Shown here in pieces: positions 1-5,551 of a DNA stretch of 8,303 bases (positions are counted from its first letter, which is position 1; each line of letters starts with the position of its first letter). Position numbers and translations under genes: made by a program. This stretch comes from Christensenella sp. UBA7707. Its GTDB lineage: Bacteria; Bacillota; Clostridia; Christensenellales; CAG-138. Location: NCBI GenBank assembly GCA_002482435.1, contig DLFZ01000175.1, positions 1 to 8,303 on the forward strand, read 5' to 3'. The notes below the pieces were generated by a model that did not search any database, was not told where the DNA came from, and worked only from the letters and a program-made list of their open reading frames with translations.

Positions 1-365
1 TCGTCAAGCTCGGCGTAATCCACTTCGTAGCCCTGCGCCTGCAACGCCGTCAAGGGGCCGTGCACGGAGGAGTGTTCAAGCCATGTCGTTACAATATGTT
101 TTGCGCGGCTGCGGCTGTTGCCCGCTGCGCCCTTAATGGCAAGGTTGTTCGCCTCGGTCGCGCCGGAGGTAAAAACAAGCGTATGTTCGGGCATGCCCAA
201 AAGGGAAAGGATATTCTTTGAACATTGCGCAAGCCTTTCGGCAGCCGCCTCCCCCATCGGATGATGCGAATTCGGATTTGCGGCAAACGTGCGTGCCGTT
301 TGCGCAAACGCATCGATTGCCTCTTCGCGCATGGGTGTGTCTGCCGCGTAATCGAGATAAACCAT
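1..365 (-). CDS. Cysteine desulfurase-like class V aminotransferase, N-terminal part (cut by window edge)
   Basis: The first 121 residues of a PLP-dependent fold-type I enzyme of the NifS/IscS family are visible; the rest lies beyond position 1. Family members take sulfur from L-cysteine, giving alanine and an enzyme persulfide used for Fe-S clusters, tRNA thiolation or cofactors. Visible landmarks are YLDYAADTP at residues 3-11 (the usual YLDNAATTP region), NPNSHH at 30-35, SGATEANN at 67-74 (contacts the PLP phosphate) and EHSSV at 97-101, whose His98 matches the histidine that stacks on PLP. The lysine that binds PLP and the catalytic cysteine would be in the missing part, so desulfurase activity cannot be confirmed, and a related class V enzyme is possible. 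The start ATG at 363-365 follows a GAAGGAG ribosome binding site with about 7 bases spacing. It has its own promoter and lies downstream of a terminator, so it is probably separate from the methyltransferase gene. Confidence 0.9.
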   Translation of the reverse strand, partial: MVYLDYAADTPMREEAIDAFAQTARTFAANPNSHHPMGEAAAERLAQCSKNILSLLGMPEHTLVFTSGATEANNLAIKGAAGNSRSRAKHIVTTWLEHSSVHGPLTALQAQGYEVDYAELD

Positions 366-409
366 AGAAAAACTCCTTCACGCGCCGATAAAGGCACGAT
401 CCATGTAAC

Positions 410-438
410 AGTATAGCGGGCAAACGCGCGCTTCACAA
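410..438 (-). promoter_or_regulatory. Sigma-A-type promoter of the cysteine desulfurase-like gene
   Basis: On the minus strand TTGTGA (433-438, 4 of 6 consensus) is separated by exactly 17 bases from TATACT (410-415, 5 of 6). Transcription would start near 403-404, leaving a leader of about 40 bases before the ATG at 365. It begins just after the T-tract of the upstream terminator, which fits an independent transcription unit. Prediction from sequence only. Confidence 0.65.
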
Positions 439-441
439 TAC

Positions 442-478
442 AAAAAGTCCGCTTTACGCGGTTAAGCGCGGAAAGCGG
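442..478 (-). terminator. Rho-independent terminator after the RNA methyltransferase gene
   Basis: Read on the minus strand, CCGCTTT (472-478) pairs with AAAGCGG (449-455). After one mismatch, CGCG (467-470) pairs with CGCG (457-460) around a 6-base loop. The stem is followed by ACTTTTTG (441-448). This is a standard intrinsic terminator about 185 bases beyond the methyltransferase stop. It has no T-tract on the plus strand, so it acts in one direction. Confidence 0.75.
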
Positions 479-662
479 GCCTAGTTGAAATCCTGTTTTT
501 ATGCACCGCAGAGAAAGCGGCAGCATATCCCTTTTTGCTTACTGTTGTGTATAGCGCGCAAGGAAGCAGCGCGTACGCTCCTCCTTGGTTTTACTCTCCC
601 TCAATCACACCCTGCTCCGCCACAGCACCCGCGCAGTACATGATGATGCGATTTTCCGCGCT
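479..662. other. Intergenic stretch between the methyltransferase stop and its terminator; no convincing gene
   Basis: No tRNA, repeat or well-supported coding region was found here. Two things can be described. First, the methyltransferase frame stays open for 23 codons past its TGA, ending at a TAA near 593-595; an internal ATG would give a 16-residue peptide ending VIEGE, with no good ribosome binding site. Second, an imperfect hairpin lies at 560-586 (AAGGA with TCCTT and AGCG with CGCT, separated by an internal loop). Its minus-strand arm contains an AAGGAGGAG ribosome-binding-like sequence but no ATG or GTG at suitable distance. Most simply this is the 3' untranslated region of the methyltransferase transcript. 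Confidence 0.5.
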
Positions 663-1424
663 TCAACCGCGCATGGTTTTGGAGAGTTCGTAAATCAAAA
701 TGCCCGCGGCAATCGATGCGTTAAGGGATTCCGCCCTACCGTACATCGGTAAACGGTACGTTTCGCACATTTGCGCGACGGAATCGGAAACGCCGTTTGA
801 TTCGTTGCCGATTACAAGCGCGCAGCGGCTTCCTACCTTCGGCATGGTATTTTGCCCTTTCAAATGTCCACACACGAGCGTAAAGCCCTGCTCCTTAAGG
901 CGCGAAAGCTCTTTTTCAAGCGGCCCGTTCCACACGGGAACATGGTAAATAGAGCCCATCGACGCTCGAAGCGGCTTGGGGGCATAAGGATCTGCGCAGC
1001 CCTCGCCGAGCAAAAGCCCGCGTGCTCCCATCGCGTCCGCAGTGCGCAAAATGGTGCCTAAGTTGCCCGGATCCTGCACTCGGTCGAGCACGACGATAAG
1101 CCCTTCTGGGTAATATTCCGGCAGCGGCACATCGGGCGTTTTTACGGTAGCGCACACCCACTGCGGCGTTTCGGTGTTGGTGAGGCTTTCCATGACGGCG
1201 CGCTTTACGGTGTAAACGGTTGCGCCGCTTCCACTAAGCACGGCTGACATGAGCTCATGCCCTTCCTCGATGAATGCTTCCGCAAACTGCGCGCCCGAAA
1301 CTACGGCTTCGCGCACGAGCTTTTCCCCTTCGATGAAGTGAAGCCCCTGTTCGTCCCTACCCTTTTTCTGCGCCAGCGCGCGCGCGCGCTTTACGTTTTC
1401 GTTTCGTGTGCTTTCGATAACCAT
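663..1424 (-). CDS. SpoU/TrmH-family RNA 2'-O-methyltransferase
   Basis: A complete 253-residue SPOUT-class enzyme that uses S-adenosylmethionine to methylate a ribose 2'-OH in rRNA or tRNA; the length is normal for the family. The N-terminal region (about residues 5-95, including FIEGEKLVREA at 30-40) matches the L30e-like substrate-binding domain. The C-terminal catalytic domain has all three knot motifs: LDRVQDPGNLGTILRTAD from 113 with the conserved Asn and Arg, LVIGNESNGVSD at 203-214, and LPMYGRAESLNASIAAGI at 225-242. These form the trefoil-knot cofactor site. The start ATG at 1422-1424 follows AGAGGAA at good spacing. The gene lies just downstream of infC-rpmI-rplT, a common place for the uncharacterised YsgA/RlmB-like members in Bacillota, but a strong terminator separates it from rplT and it seems to have its own promoter. 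The family is certain; the exact target nucleotide is not. Confidence 0.95.
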   Translation of the reverse strand: MVIESTRNENVKRARALAQKKGRDEQGLHFIEGEKLVREAVVSGAQFAEAFIEEGHELMSAVLSGSGATVYTVKRAVMESLTNTETPQWVCATVKTPDVPLPEYYPEGLIVVLDRVQDPGNLGTILRTADAMGARGLLLGEGCADPYAPKPLRASMGSIYHVPVWNGPLEKELSRLKEQGFTLVCGHLKGQNTMPKVGSRCALVIGNESNGVSDSVAQMCETYRLPMYGRAESLNASIAAGILIYELSKTMRG

Positions 1425-1460
1425 ACGGTTCCTCTTTTTCAGGCGGTTTGTAGCACTACC

Positions 1461-1489
1461 ATCTTACAGAAAAATGCCGCAAAACGCAA
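1461..1489 (-). promoter_or_regulatory. Possible promoter of the RNA methyltransferase gene
   Basis: On the minus strand TTGCGT (1484-1489, 3 of 6) and TAAGAT (1461-1466, 4 of 6) are 17 bases apart. Transcription would start near 1455, about 30 bases before the ATG at 1424. The match is modest, but a promoter is expected because a strong terminator stands upstream at 1546-1578. The spacer falls inside a short tandem repeat. Confidence 0.4.
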
Positions 1490-1501
1490 TGCCGCAAACG
1501 C
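1473..1501. repeat. Two-copy tandem repeat, 15 + 14 bases, before the RNA methyltransferase gene
   Basis: The plus strand carries AATGCCGCAAAACGC (1473-1487) directly followed by AATGCCGCAAACGC (1488-1501); the copies differ only by one A. The second copy is also half of a hairpin, TGCCGC-AAAC-GCGGCA at 1490-1505. The repeat overlaps the proposed -35 box and spacer of the methyltransferase promoter. Confidence 0.8.
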
Positions 1502-1545
1502 GGCACGAGGTTTAATCAGATAGAGAGCGCACTGCTTTTAAGGAT

Positions 1546-1578
1546 ACAAAAACGTCCGGGTACAATTGTACCCGGACG
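1546..1578 (-). terminator. Strong Rho-independent terminator after rplT
   Basis: A perfect 26-base palindrome at 1553-1578 (each half CGTCCGGGTACAA or its complement) folds into a GC-rich stem. On the minus strand it is followed by TTTTTGT (1546-1552). It lies 16 bases after the rplT stop codon and should end the infC-rpmI-rplT transcript. There is no T-tract on the plus-strand side. Confidence 0.9.
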
Positions 1579-1594
1579 AATACGGCAAACGAAT

Positions 1595-1954
1595 TTACGC
1601 CTGCAACGCCTTTTTGGCGACTTCGACGAGTTGCTTGAACGCGTTCATGTCGAAGATTGCCAAATCGGCAAGCACCTTGCGGTTCACGTCCACGCCCGCG
1701 CGCTTCAAACCGTTGATGAGGCGGCTGTAGCTGATGCCGCAGAGCCTTGCGCCCGCGTTGATACGGGCGATCCAAAGCTGGCGATACTCGCGCTTTTTGA
1801 GCTTGCGGCCCACATACGCATAGGCCATCGACTTCATGACCTGCTGCGACGCGGCGCGGTACTGCTTGCTCTTCGCTCCGAAATAGCCCTTGGAGAGCTT
1901 AAACACCTTGCGGCGTTTCTTTACGGCATTGACTGCTCTTTTAATCCTGGCCAT
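1595..1954 (-). CDS. rplT: 50S ribosomal protein L20
   Basis: A complete 119-residue bL20, the usual length. The basic N-terminal extension (MARIKRAVNAVKKRRKVFKL, residues 1-20) threads into 23S rRNA during early 50S assembly. The globular C-terminal part follows, with the conserved segments LWIARINAGAR (residues 60-70) and YSRLINGLKRAG (76-87). In Bacillota, L20 is also the feedback regulator of its own operon, binding the infC leader and causing premature termination; the leader here has the expected attenuator. The ATG at 1952-1954 is preceded by AGGAGG (1964-1969) with 9 bases spacing, and the gene starts 17 bases after rpmI. It is the last gene before a strong terminator. Confidence 0.99.
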   Translation of the reverse strand: MARIKRAVNAVKKRRKVFKLSKGYFGAKSKQYRAASQQVMKSMAYAYVGRKLKKREYRQLWIARINAGARLCGISYSRLINGLKRAGVDVNRKVLADLAIFDMNAFKQLVEVAKKALQA

Positions 1955-1971
1955 GGTTCATTTCCTCCTTC

Positions 1972-2169
1972 TCACTTATACGGAATCAGCTCGCGAATCT
2001 TCTTGGCTTCGCACTCGGCGATGTAGCCAGTCTGACGCAAACCGCGTAAACGCTTGGTGGTTTTCTTGGTCAGGATATGCCTTTTGTACGCCTTACTGCG
2101 CTTGATTTTCCCGGATTTGGTAAGGCTGAACCTCTTTGCAGCGCCCCTGTGGGTTTTGATCTTGGGCAT
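1972..2169 (-). CDS. rpmI: 50S ribosomal protein L35
   Basis: A complete 65-residue bL35, normal length and very basic. The N-terminal [20 protein letters not shown] and the internal [17 protein letters not shown] are typical of the family. It is a small 50S subunit protein that contacts 23S rRNA. The ATG at 2167-2169 has AGGAGG (2178-2183) 8 bases upstream, inside the 22-base gap after infC. It lies between infC and rplT, the conserved bacterial order, and is almost certainly co-transcribed with both. Confidence 0.99.
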   Translation of the reverse strand: MPKIKTHRGAAKRFSLTKSGKIKRSKAYKRHILTKKTTKRLRGLRQTGYIAECEAKKIRELIPYK

Positions 2170-2191
2170 GGGGGTTTCCTCCTGTCGTTTG

Positions 2192-2707
2192 TTAGTTGGA
2201 TTTGGGTGTCAATATCATGAACATATTGCGTCCCTCCTGCTTGGCAGGGCGGTCGATCGCAGCATTGTCCTTGACCATTTCATAGAACGTGTTCATTACA
2301 TCCAGACCGATGTCGCCGTGCTTTGCCTGACGGCCCCTGAACCGGATGGAGACCTTCACCTTGTCGCCGTTTTGGAGAAACTTTGTGCAGGCTTTGGATT
2401 TCACTTCCATGTCGTGCGTGTCGATGGTTGCCGAAAGCCTAATTTCCTTCAGTTCGACGATCTTTTGGTTCTTGCGCTGTTCCTTTTCGCGCTTGCCCTG
2501 TTCAAAGCGGTACTTGCCGTAGTCCATAATTTTGCACACAGGCGGTGCCGCCTGCGGCGCAATTTCTACCAGGTCAAGACCGGCTTCTTCCGCCATGCGC
2601 ATCGCCACATCCAGAGCAACTACGCCCTGCTGGTTTCCCTTGTCGTCGATGAGCCTGACTTCTTTGTGGCGGATCTCCTCATTGATCAAGAGTTCATCCT
2701 TGGGTAT
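2192..2707 (-). CDS. infC: Translation initiation factor IF-3, start at a rare ATA codon
   Basis: IF-3 binds the 30S subunit, prevents early 50S joining and checks the start codon and initiator tRNA. From the chosen start the protein is 171 residues, the usual size. The N-terminal domain begins [20 protein letters not shown]. The linker region contains [18 protein letters not shown], and the C-terminal domain ends in [11 protein letters not shown]. The start is inferred as ATA at 2705-2707: it sits 8 bases after the GGAGG of a GGAGGTG site (2714-2720) and right where IF-3 homologues begin. An in-frame ATG at 2720-2722 overlaps that site and has only A/T-rich sequence before it. An ATG at 2768-2770 would require translating through the terminator hairpin. 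IF-3 genes often use rare start codons (AUU in E. coli), which lets IF-3 limit its own translation. First gene of infC-rpmI-rplT. Confidence 0.95.
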   Translation of the reverse strand: MPKDELLINEEIRHKEVRLIDDKGNQQGVVALDVAMRMAEEAGLDLVEIAPQAAPPVCKIMDYGKYRFEQGKREKEQRKNQKIVELKEIRLSATIDTHDMEVKSKACTKFLQNGDKVKVSIRFRGRQAKHGDIGLDVMNTFYEMVKDNAAIDRPAKQEGRNMFMILTPKSN

Positions 2708-2720
2708 AACGGACACCTCC
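2705..2720 (-). promoter_or_regulatory. Ribosome binding site and ATA initiation codon of infC
   Basis: Minus strand: GGAGGTG at 2714-2720, then TCCGTT, then ATA at 2705-2707. This is the only good ribosome binding site in the region and it decides the start. The site overlaps the alternative ATG at 2720-2722, so that ATG cannot use it. Confidence 0.75.
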
Positions 2721-2853
2721 ATACAAAATAAAATAGCGGGTACAAAAGCACCCGCTATGATTTCAAACACACATATGGTATACTATGTTGTTTGCCATTG
2801 ACCTCGCCTGACGCATTGCCGGCGGGTGAGAAGCGGGCTGCTTCTGCTTTGCC
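2708..2853 (-). promoter_or_regulatory. infC operon leader RNA, probably L20-responsive attenuator
   Basis: The untranslated leader from the predicted transcription start (about 2853) to the infC start is about 145 bases. In order on the minus strand it has three elements. A perfect hairpin AGAAGC-AGCCC-GCTTCT comes first. An 11-base-pair stem with one bulged base follows (2764-2769 and 2771-2775 with 2784-2794, 8-base loop). The last is an intrinsic terminator (2724-2758). The sequence CACCCGC near the 5' end (2822-2828) is complementary to GCGGGTG in the 5' arm of the terminator (2749-2755), so an alternative fold could prevent termination. In Bacillota the same operon is controlled by L20 binding such a leader; assigning this one to that class rests on position and architecture, not on a covariance-model match. 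Confidence 0.65.
2724..2758 (-). terminator. Attenuator terminator in the infC leader
   Basis: On the minus strand ATAGCGGGT (2750-2758) pairs perfectly with ACCCGCTAT (2733-2741) around an 8-base loop, followed by TTTATTTTG. It lies between the promoter and the infC ribosome binding site with no complete gene before it in the transcript, so it must be conditional for the operon to be expressed. Confidence 0.8.
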
Positions 2854-2859
2854 TTAATT

Positions 2860-2888
2860 ATTATATGCATGCCGCCCGTTCTTGTCAA
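2860..2888 (-). promoter_or_regulatory. Perfect-consensus sigma-A promoter of infC-rpmI-rplT
   Basis: Minus strand TTGACA (2883-2888) and TATAAT (2860-2865) are both 6 of 6 and are separated by the ideal 17 bases. Transcription would begin around 2853-2854. Such a strong promoter suits a ribosomal protein operon whose output is reduced afterwards by attenuation. Confidence 0.92.
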
Positions 2889-2913
2889 TAGTTTTGTGTA
2901 TTGCTTTTCTTTC

Positions 2914-2942
2914 GATTTATTTAAGCTGCCCGCTCTTATCAA
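2914..2942 (-). promoter_or_regulatory. Possible second upstream promoter, near-copy of the infC promoter
   Basis: Minus strand TTGATA (2937-2942, 5 of 6), a 17-base spacer, then TAAATC (2914-2919, 4 of 6). The first 18 bases match the main infC promoter at 15 positions, including spacer bases that promoter function does not require. It lies 54 bases upstream of the main promoter and only 15 bases after the M14 peptidase stop. It may be a weaker tandem promoter or a decayed duplicate. Confidence 0.35.
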
Positions 2943-2957
2943 GGTTAATTTTCGGTT

Positions 2958-4292
2958 TTAGACCGCGTTTGCCTCCACCCAATGCGCAACCGTTGTGAGC
3001 AGTTCGCGGTTTCTGAGCCACACGTTGTAAAACTCGTTTTCCAGAAGCGGCGCGGCGCGCGTGCCGATTTCGATGGTAATGGACGGAATGTTCATTTTGT
3101 AGCTTGCCCAGTCCTTATAACCGCCGAAGGAGCTGCCGTCGTCGTCTTCAAGCTTGTAAGCGCTTATGGCGGCGACCGCCTCCGCAAGCGAGTACGAAGC
3201 CTCGTTCACGGGCGAGTTCGGGCCAAATTCCCAGTAGATCATGCTGCCCGTGGCGTGGTAGCTGACAGTTGCGTCAAAATCGTACTTTTTCGTGTACTCC
3301 ACAAGCGCTTTGGTTTCCGGCTCGCTCTCTATGCTTTCCCCGCGGTAATCAGAAAACGAAGGCGCGGGGCAGGTTTTTACGCGATCCCATATGGCGTCGA
3401 AGTTACGGTTCAAGTCCACCCCCCTGATGTTCGCTTTCCACTCCGAAAGGTACTCGGCACCCGTGAGCACGCTGCGGCCAGTGCTGCCGTCGTTCAAGTA
3501 AATTTCCTGAATCGCCTTGTTGAATTGCAGCGTTTGGTTAAGGGTAACGCCGTCCGGGTTTGCCATGGGGAGAATGTGGAAGCACACGCTGGGATTGGGT
3601 ATGCCATCAGCGAGCCAATGCTCCGCAAGCGCCATGCACAAAAGCGCTGTCATATGCTCGCGTGCATGGATGGCCCCCTGCACGAACACATGGTGCTTCG
3701 CGTTCATATCGCCAAGCACAAGCACCTTAAGCTCCCTGCCCTCCACGGACTGTCCGGCCGATTCCACGGTCAGCTTGTCCGGATAGGCCACCAAAAGCTC
3801 GTCGATGTCCATAAGCATTTGATCGTAGGTATAGTTGAAGGGCACGGCCTCGGTAACACCAAAGGGCGCTGAAACGGCGCTAAGTCCCAATACGTCCGTA
3901 TCGGGCTTCAAAAAGCCGCCGATGATGTAGCCCGTTTCCCCCGTAGAAAGCACCTTCACCTGTGCGTAACGCTCCACAAAAGAAAGAAGCTCAACTTGTT
4001 CGCCATTCGTCACTTCCCGCACGAGCGTGGATTGGGAGGAGGCATCGGCGCGCATGTTTACATAATCGTCGCACACGACGCTGAACGTGGAATCGATGAG
4101 GTAGTTCGGCTTTGGCGTTGGGGTGGGCACGGGCGTTGGCGCAATGGTCGGCGCGGGCGTTGCGGTAATGACTGCCGCGTTTTGCGCGCCCTGTGAAGTT
4201 TGTTCCGCTTCGGCCGCGTTTTGCTCCGCCCCGCAGCCGCACGAAAGAAGCATAACAGCAACAAGAACAACCGACAGGATGTCTTTTTTCAT
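2958..4292 (-). CDS. Secreted lipoprotein: SH3b domain plus M14-family zinc carboxypeptidase
   Basis: 444 residues. Residues 1-18 are a lipoprotein signal with basic start, hydrophobic core and lipobox LLSC; Cys18 would be lipidated, anchoring the protein outside the membrane. A linker rich in Thr and Pro (about 42-62) leads to a bacterial SH3 domain (about 68-130, with YVNMRADASS and GYIIGGFLKP). The M14 catalytic domain (about 152-442) has zinc ligands His209 and Glu212 in HARE and His346 in SYHATG. Substrate-binding Asn295 and Arg296 lie in VDLNRNF, and catalytic Glu408 in ITIEIGT. All key residues are present. Related secreted M14 enzymes cut peptidoglycan stem peptides (gamma-D-glutamyl-diaminopimelate type) or remove C-terminal residues; the SH3b domain favours a cell-wall substrate, but this is inference. 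The ATG at 4290-4292 follows CGGAGG with 5 bases spacing. It starts 50 bases after the tRNA-editing gene with no clear promoter between, so it is probably co-transcribed. No clear terminator follows it. Confidence 0.92.
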   Translation of the reverse strand: MKKDILSVVLVAVMLLSCGCGAEQNAAEAEQTSQGAQNAAVITATPAPTIAPTPVPTPTPKPNYLIDSTFSVVCDDYVNMRADASSQSTLVREVTNGEQVELLSFVERYAQVKVLSTGETGYIIGGFLKPDTDVLGLSAVSAPFGVTEAVPFNYTYDQMLMDIDELLVAYPDKLTVESAGQSVEGRELKVLVLGDMNAKHHVFVQGAIHAREHMTALLCMALAEHWLADGIPNPSVCFHILPMANPDGVTLNQTLQFNKAIQEIYLNDGSTGRSVLTGAEYLSEWKANIRGVDLNRNFDAIWDRVKTCPAPSFSDYRGESIESEPETKALVEYTKKYDFDATVSYHATGSMIYWEFGPNSPVNEASYSLAEAVAAISAYKLEDDDGSSFGGYKDWASYKMNIPSITIEIGTRAAPLLENEFYNVWLRNRELLTTVAHWVEANAV

Positions 4293-4342
4293 CTGTGCCT
4301 CCGTTTTGTATGGAATTCACGCGGCTGTGCCGCGAAACAAAA

Positions 4343-5551
4343 CTAGGATACGGCGCGCAGTAAATAGCCTTCAAACTGTGAAACCGCTTGTAAAAACGCG
4401 CTTTCTCCGGCAATGGGTGCGCTCCCCTGCGCGCTGTCGTCGCGCCCGCCGCCCTTGCCGTTAAATAAGGCGTTAGCGGCCTCACAGGCTTGGCGCATGC
4501 TGAAGCTTACATCCGCGCTCCGCGCCAAAAGGTAGCTTGCGCTGCCGCCGTTGACCCCGAAAAGGGCCGCCACGGTTTTGCCGCCCGCGAGGAGCTTTTC
4601 GGAAAATGCCCTGAGCTCCTGCGCGCTGAGCCCCTGCGCCGCATGAACGACGACTTTAATCCCTTTCGAGCTTTTCGCGTTTTTTAAAAGCGTTTCCGTT
4701 TGCATTTCAAACAACGTTTCGGTGCGCTTTTTTAGCTCCGCGCGAAGCACCGCATATTCGTCGCCCTGCTTTTTCACGGCGTCGTACACATCCTCAGGCT
4801 TGGTAGAAAACCGCCTTGCAAGCGCATCCAAAAGCGTATGTTCGCGCCTCGAAGCCTCCACGGCGCGCATGCCGCACGCAAACCAAATGCGCGTACCGCC
4901 CTTGTACTTTGCGGAGGCGGTAATTTTAATGGCTCCTACCTCGCCACTCATGGCACAATGCGTACCGCAGCAGGTGCAGGAATCGGCCTCGCCCACTTCC
5001 ACGATGCGGATTTCGCCCGTAAGACCCTTCGCCTGCTTGCGAAGGCGAAAGTTTTCAAGTTCATGCTCGTCCACCACGCGTACGGTAACGGGGATGTTCC
5101 TTTGCACGGCAAGGTTCGCGGCACGCTCAAGCATTTCAAGCTGCGCGTCGTCCAAAAACTTGTCGAGGTCGATGGTCACATAGTCCTCCGCCATGTGAAA
5201 ACCCACGTTGGCGGTGTCAAGCAGCGTTTTCGCAATGCCCGAAAGAATGTGCTCCCCCGTATGCTGTACACTGTGGTCGCGCCGCGTTTCAACGTCAAGC
5301 CGTACAATAACCTTGGCACCAACTTCAAACGGCGCTTCGGTTTTGTGCCACACAAGCTCGTTTTCCTCGCGGGCATGAAGCACGGCGGTATCGTTCAGAA
5401 AGCCCTTGTCCGAAAGCTGTCCCCCACCCTCGGGGTAAATTACCGTGCGGTCAAGAAGCACCTCGAAGCCTTCTTCTTTTTTTTCGCAAGCAAGCACCGT
5501 TGCGGGGCAGCTTTCCAAAGTCGGTATTTGGTAATACAATTTTTCCATCAT
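4343..5551 (-). CDS. Alanyl-tRNA editing protein, AlaX-like with C-terminal DHHA1 domain
   Basis: 402 residues resembling the editing and C-terminal parts of alanyl-tRNA synthetase without the aminoacylation domain. Such free-standing proteins hydrolyse Ser- or Gly-tRNA(Ala) in the cytoplasm. Landmarks are YPEGGGQLSDKG at 39-50, zinc/editing motif HTGEH at 97-101 (His97, His101), and CCGTH at 194-198 (Cys194, His198), where the common form is CGGTH. The SAD-like segment lies around 180-235. A helical, charged region spans about 255-295. The DHHA1/C-Ala end carries GKGGGRDDSAQGS (365-377), like GGGRPDMAQ in the synthetase. Length fits the long AlaX type. The first of two tandem ATGs (5549-5551) overlaps the stop of the YitT gene as ATGA, implying translational coupling; the only Shine-Dalgarno-like sequence, AAGGGG, is rather far upstream. 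The second ATG (5546-5548) is an equally possible start. Confidence 0.93.
   Translation of the reverse strand: MMEKLYYQIPTLESCPATVLACEKKEEGFEVLLDRTVIYPEGGGQLSDKGFLNDTAVLHAREENELVWHKTEAPFEVGAKVIVRLDVETRRDHSVQHTGEHILSGIAKTLLDTANVGFHMAEDYVTIDLDKFLDDAQLEMLERAANLAVQRNIPVTVRVVDEHELENFRLRKQAKGLTGEIRIVEVGEADSCTCCGTHCAMSGEVGAIKITASAKYKGGTRIWFACGMRAVEASRREHTLLDALARRFSTKPEDVYDAVKKQGDEYAVLRAELKKRTETLFEMQTETLLKNAKSSKGIKVVVHAAQGLSAQELRAFSEKLLAGGKTVAALFGVNGGSASYLLARSADVSFSMRQACEAANALFNGKGGGRDDSAQGSAPIAGESAFLQAVSQFEGYLLRAVS

Noticed and set aside
2054..2731. Plus-strand open frame (225 codons) with hydrophobic stretches opposite rpmI and infC
   Set aside because: The hydrophobic runs arise from the complements of Lys/Glu-rich codons in L35 and IF-3; there is no independent evidence.
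2708..2770. infC start at the ATG at 2768-2770
   Set aside because: Would add 21 residues encoded by the leader terminator hairpin; they do not match IF-3 and the ATG has no ribosome binding site.
2764..2815. Short leader peptide frame (17 codons) in the infC leader
   Set aside because: No ribosome binding site and no run of regulatory codons; the region is better explained as RNA structure.
2982..3872. Plus-strand open frame (296 codons) opposite the M14 peptidase gene
   Set aside because: Antisense shadow of a gene with intact catalytic motifs; its composition is unlike a real protein.
4320..4334. Hairpin CGCGGC-ACA-GCCGCG between the tRNA-editing and M14 genes
   Set aside because: A perfect 6-base-pair stem, but with no T-tract on either strand, so not called a terminator. 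It might affect mRNA stability.
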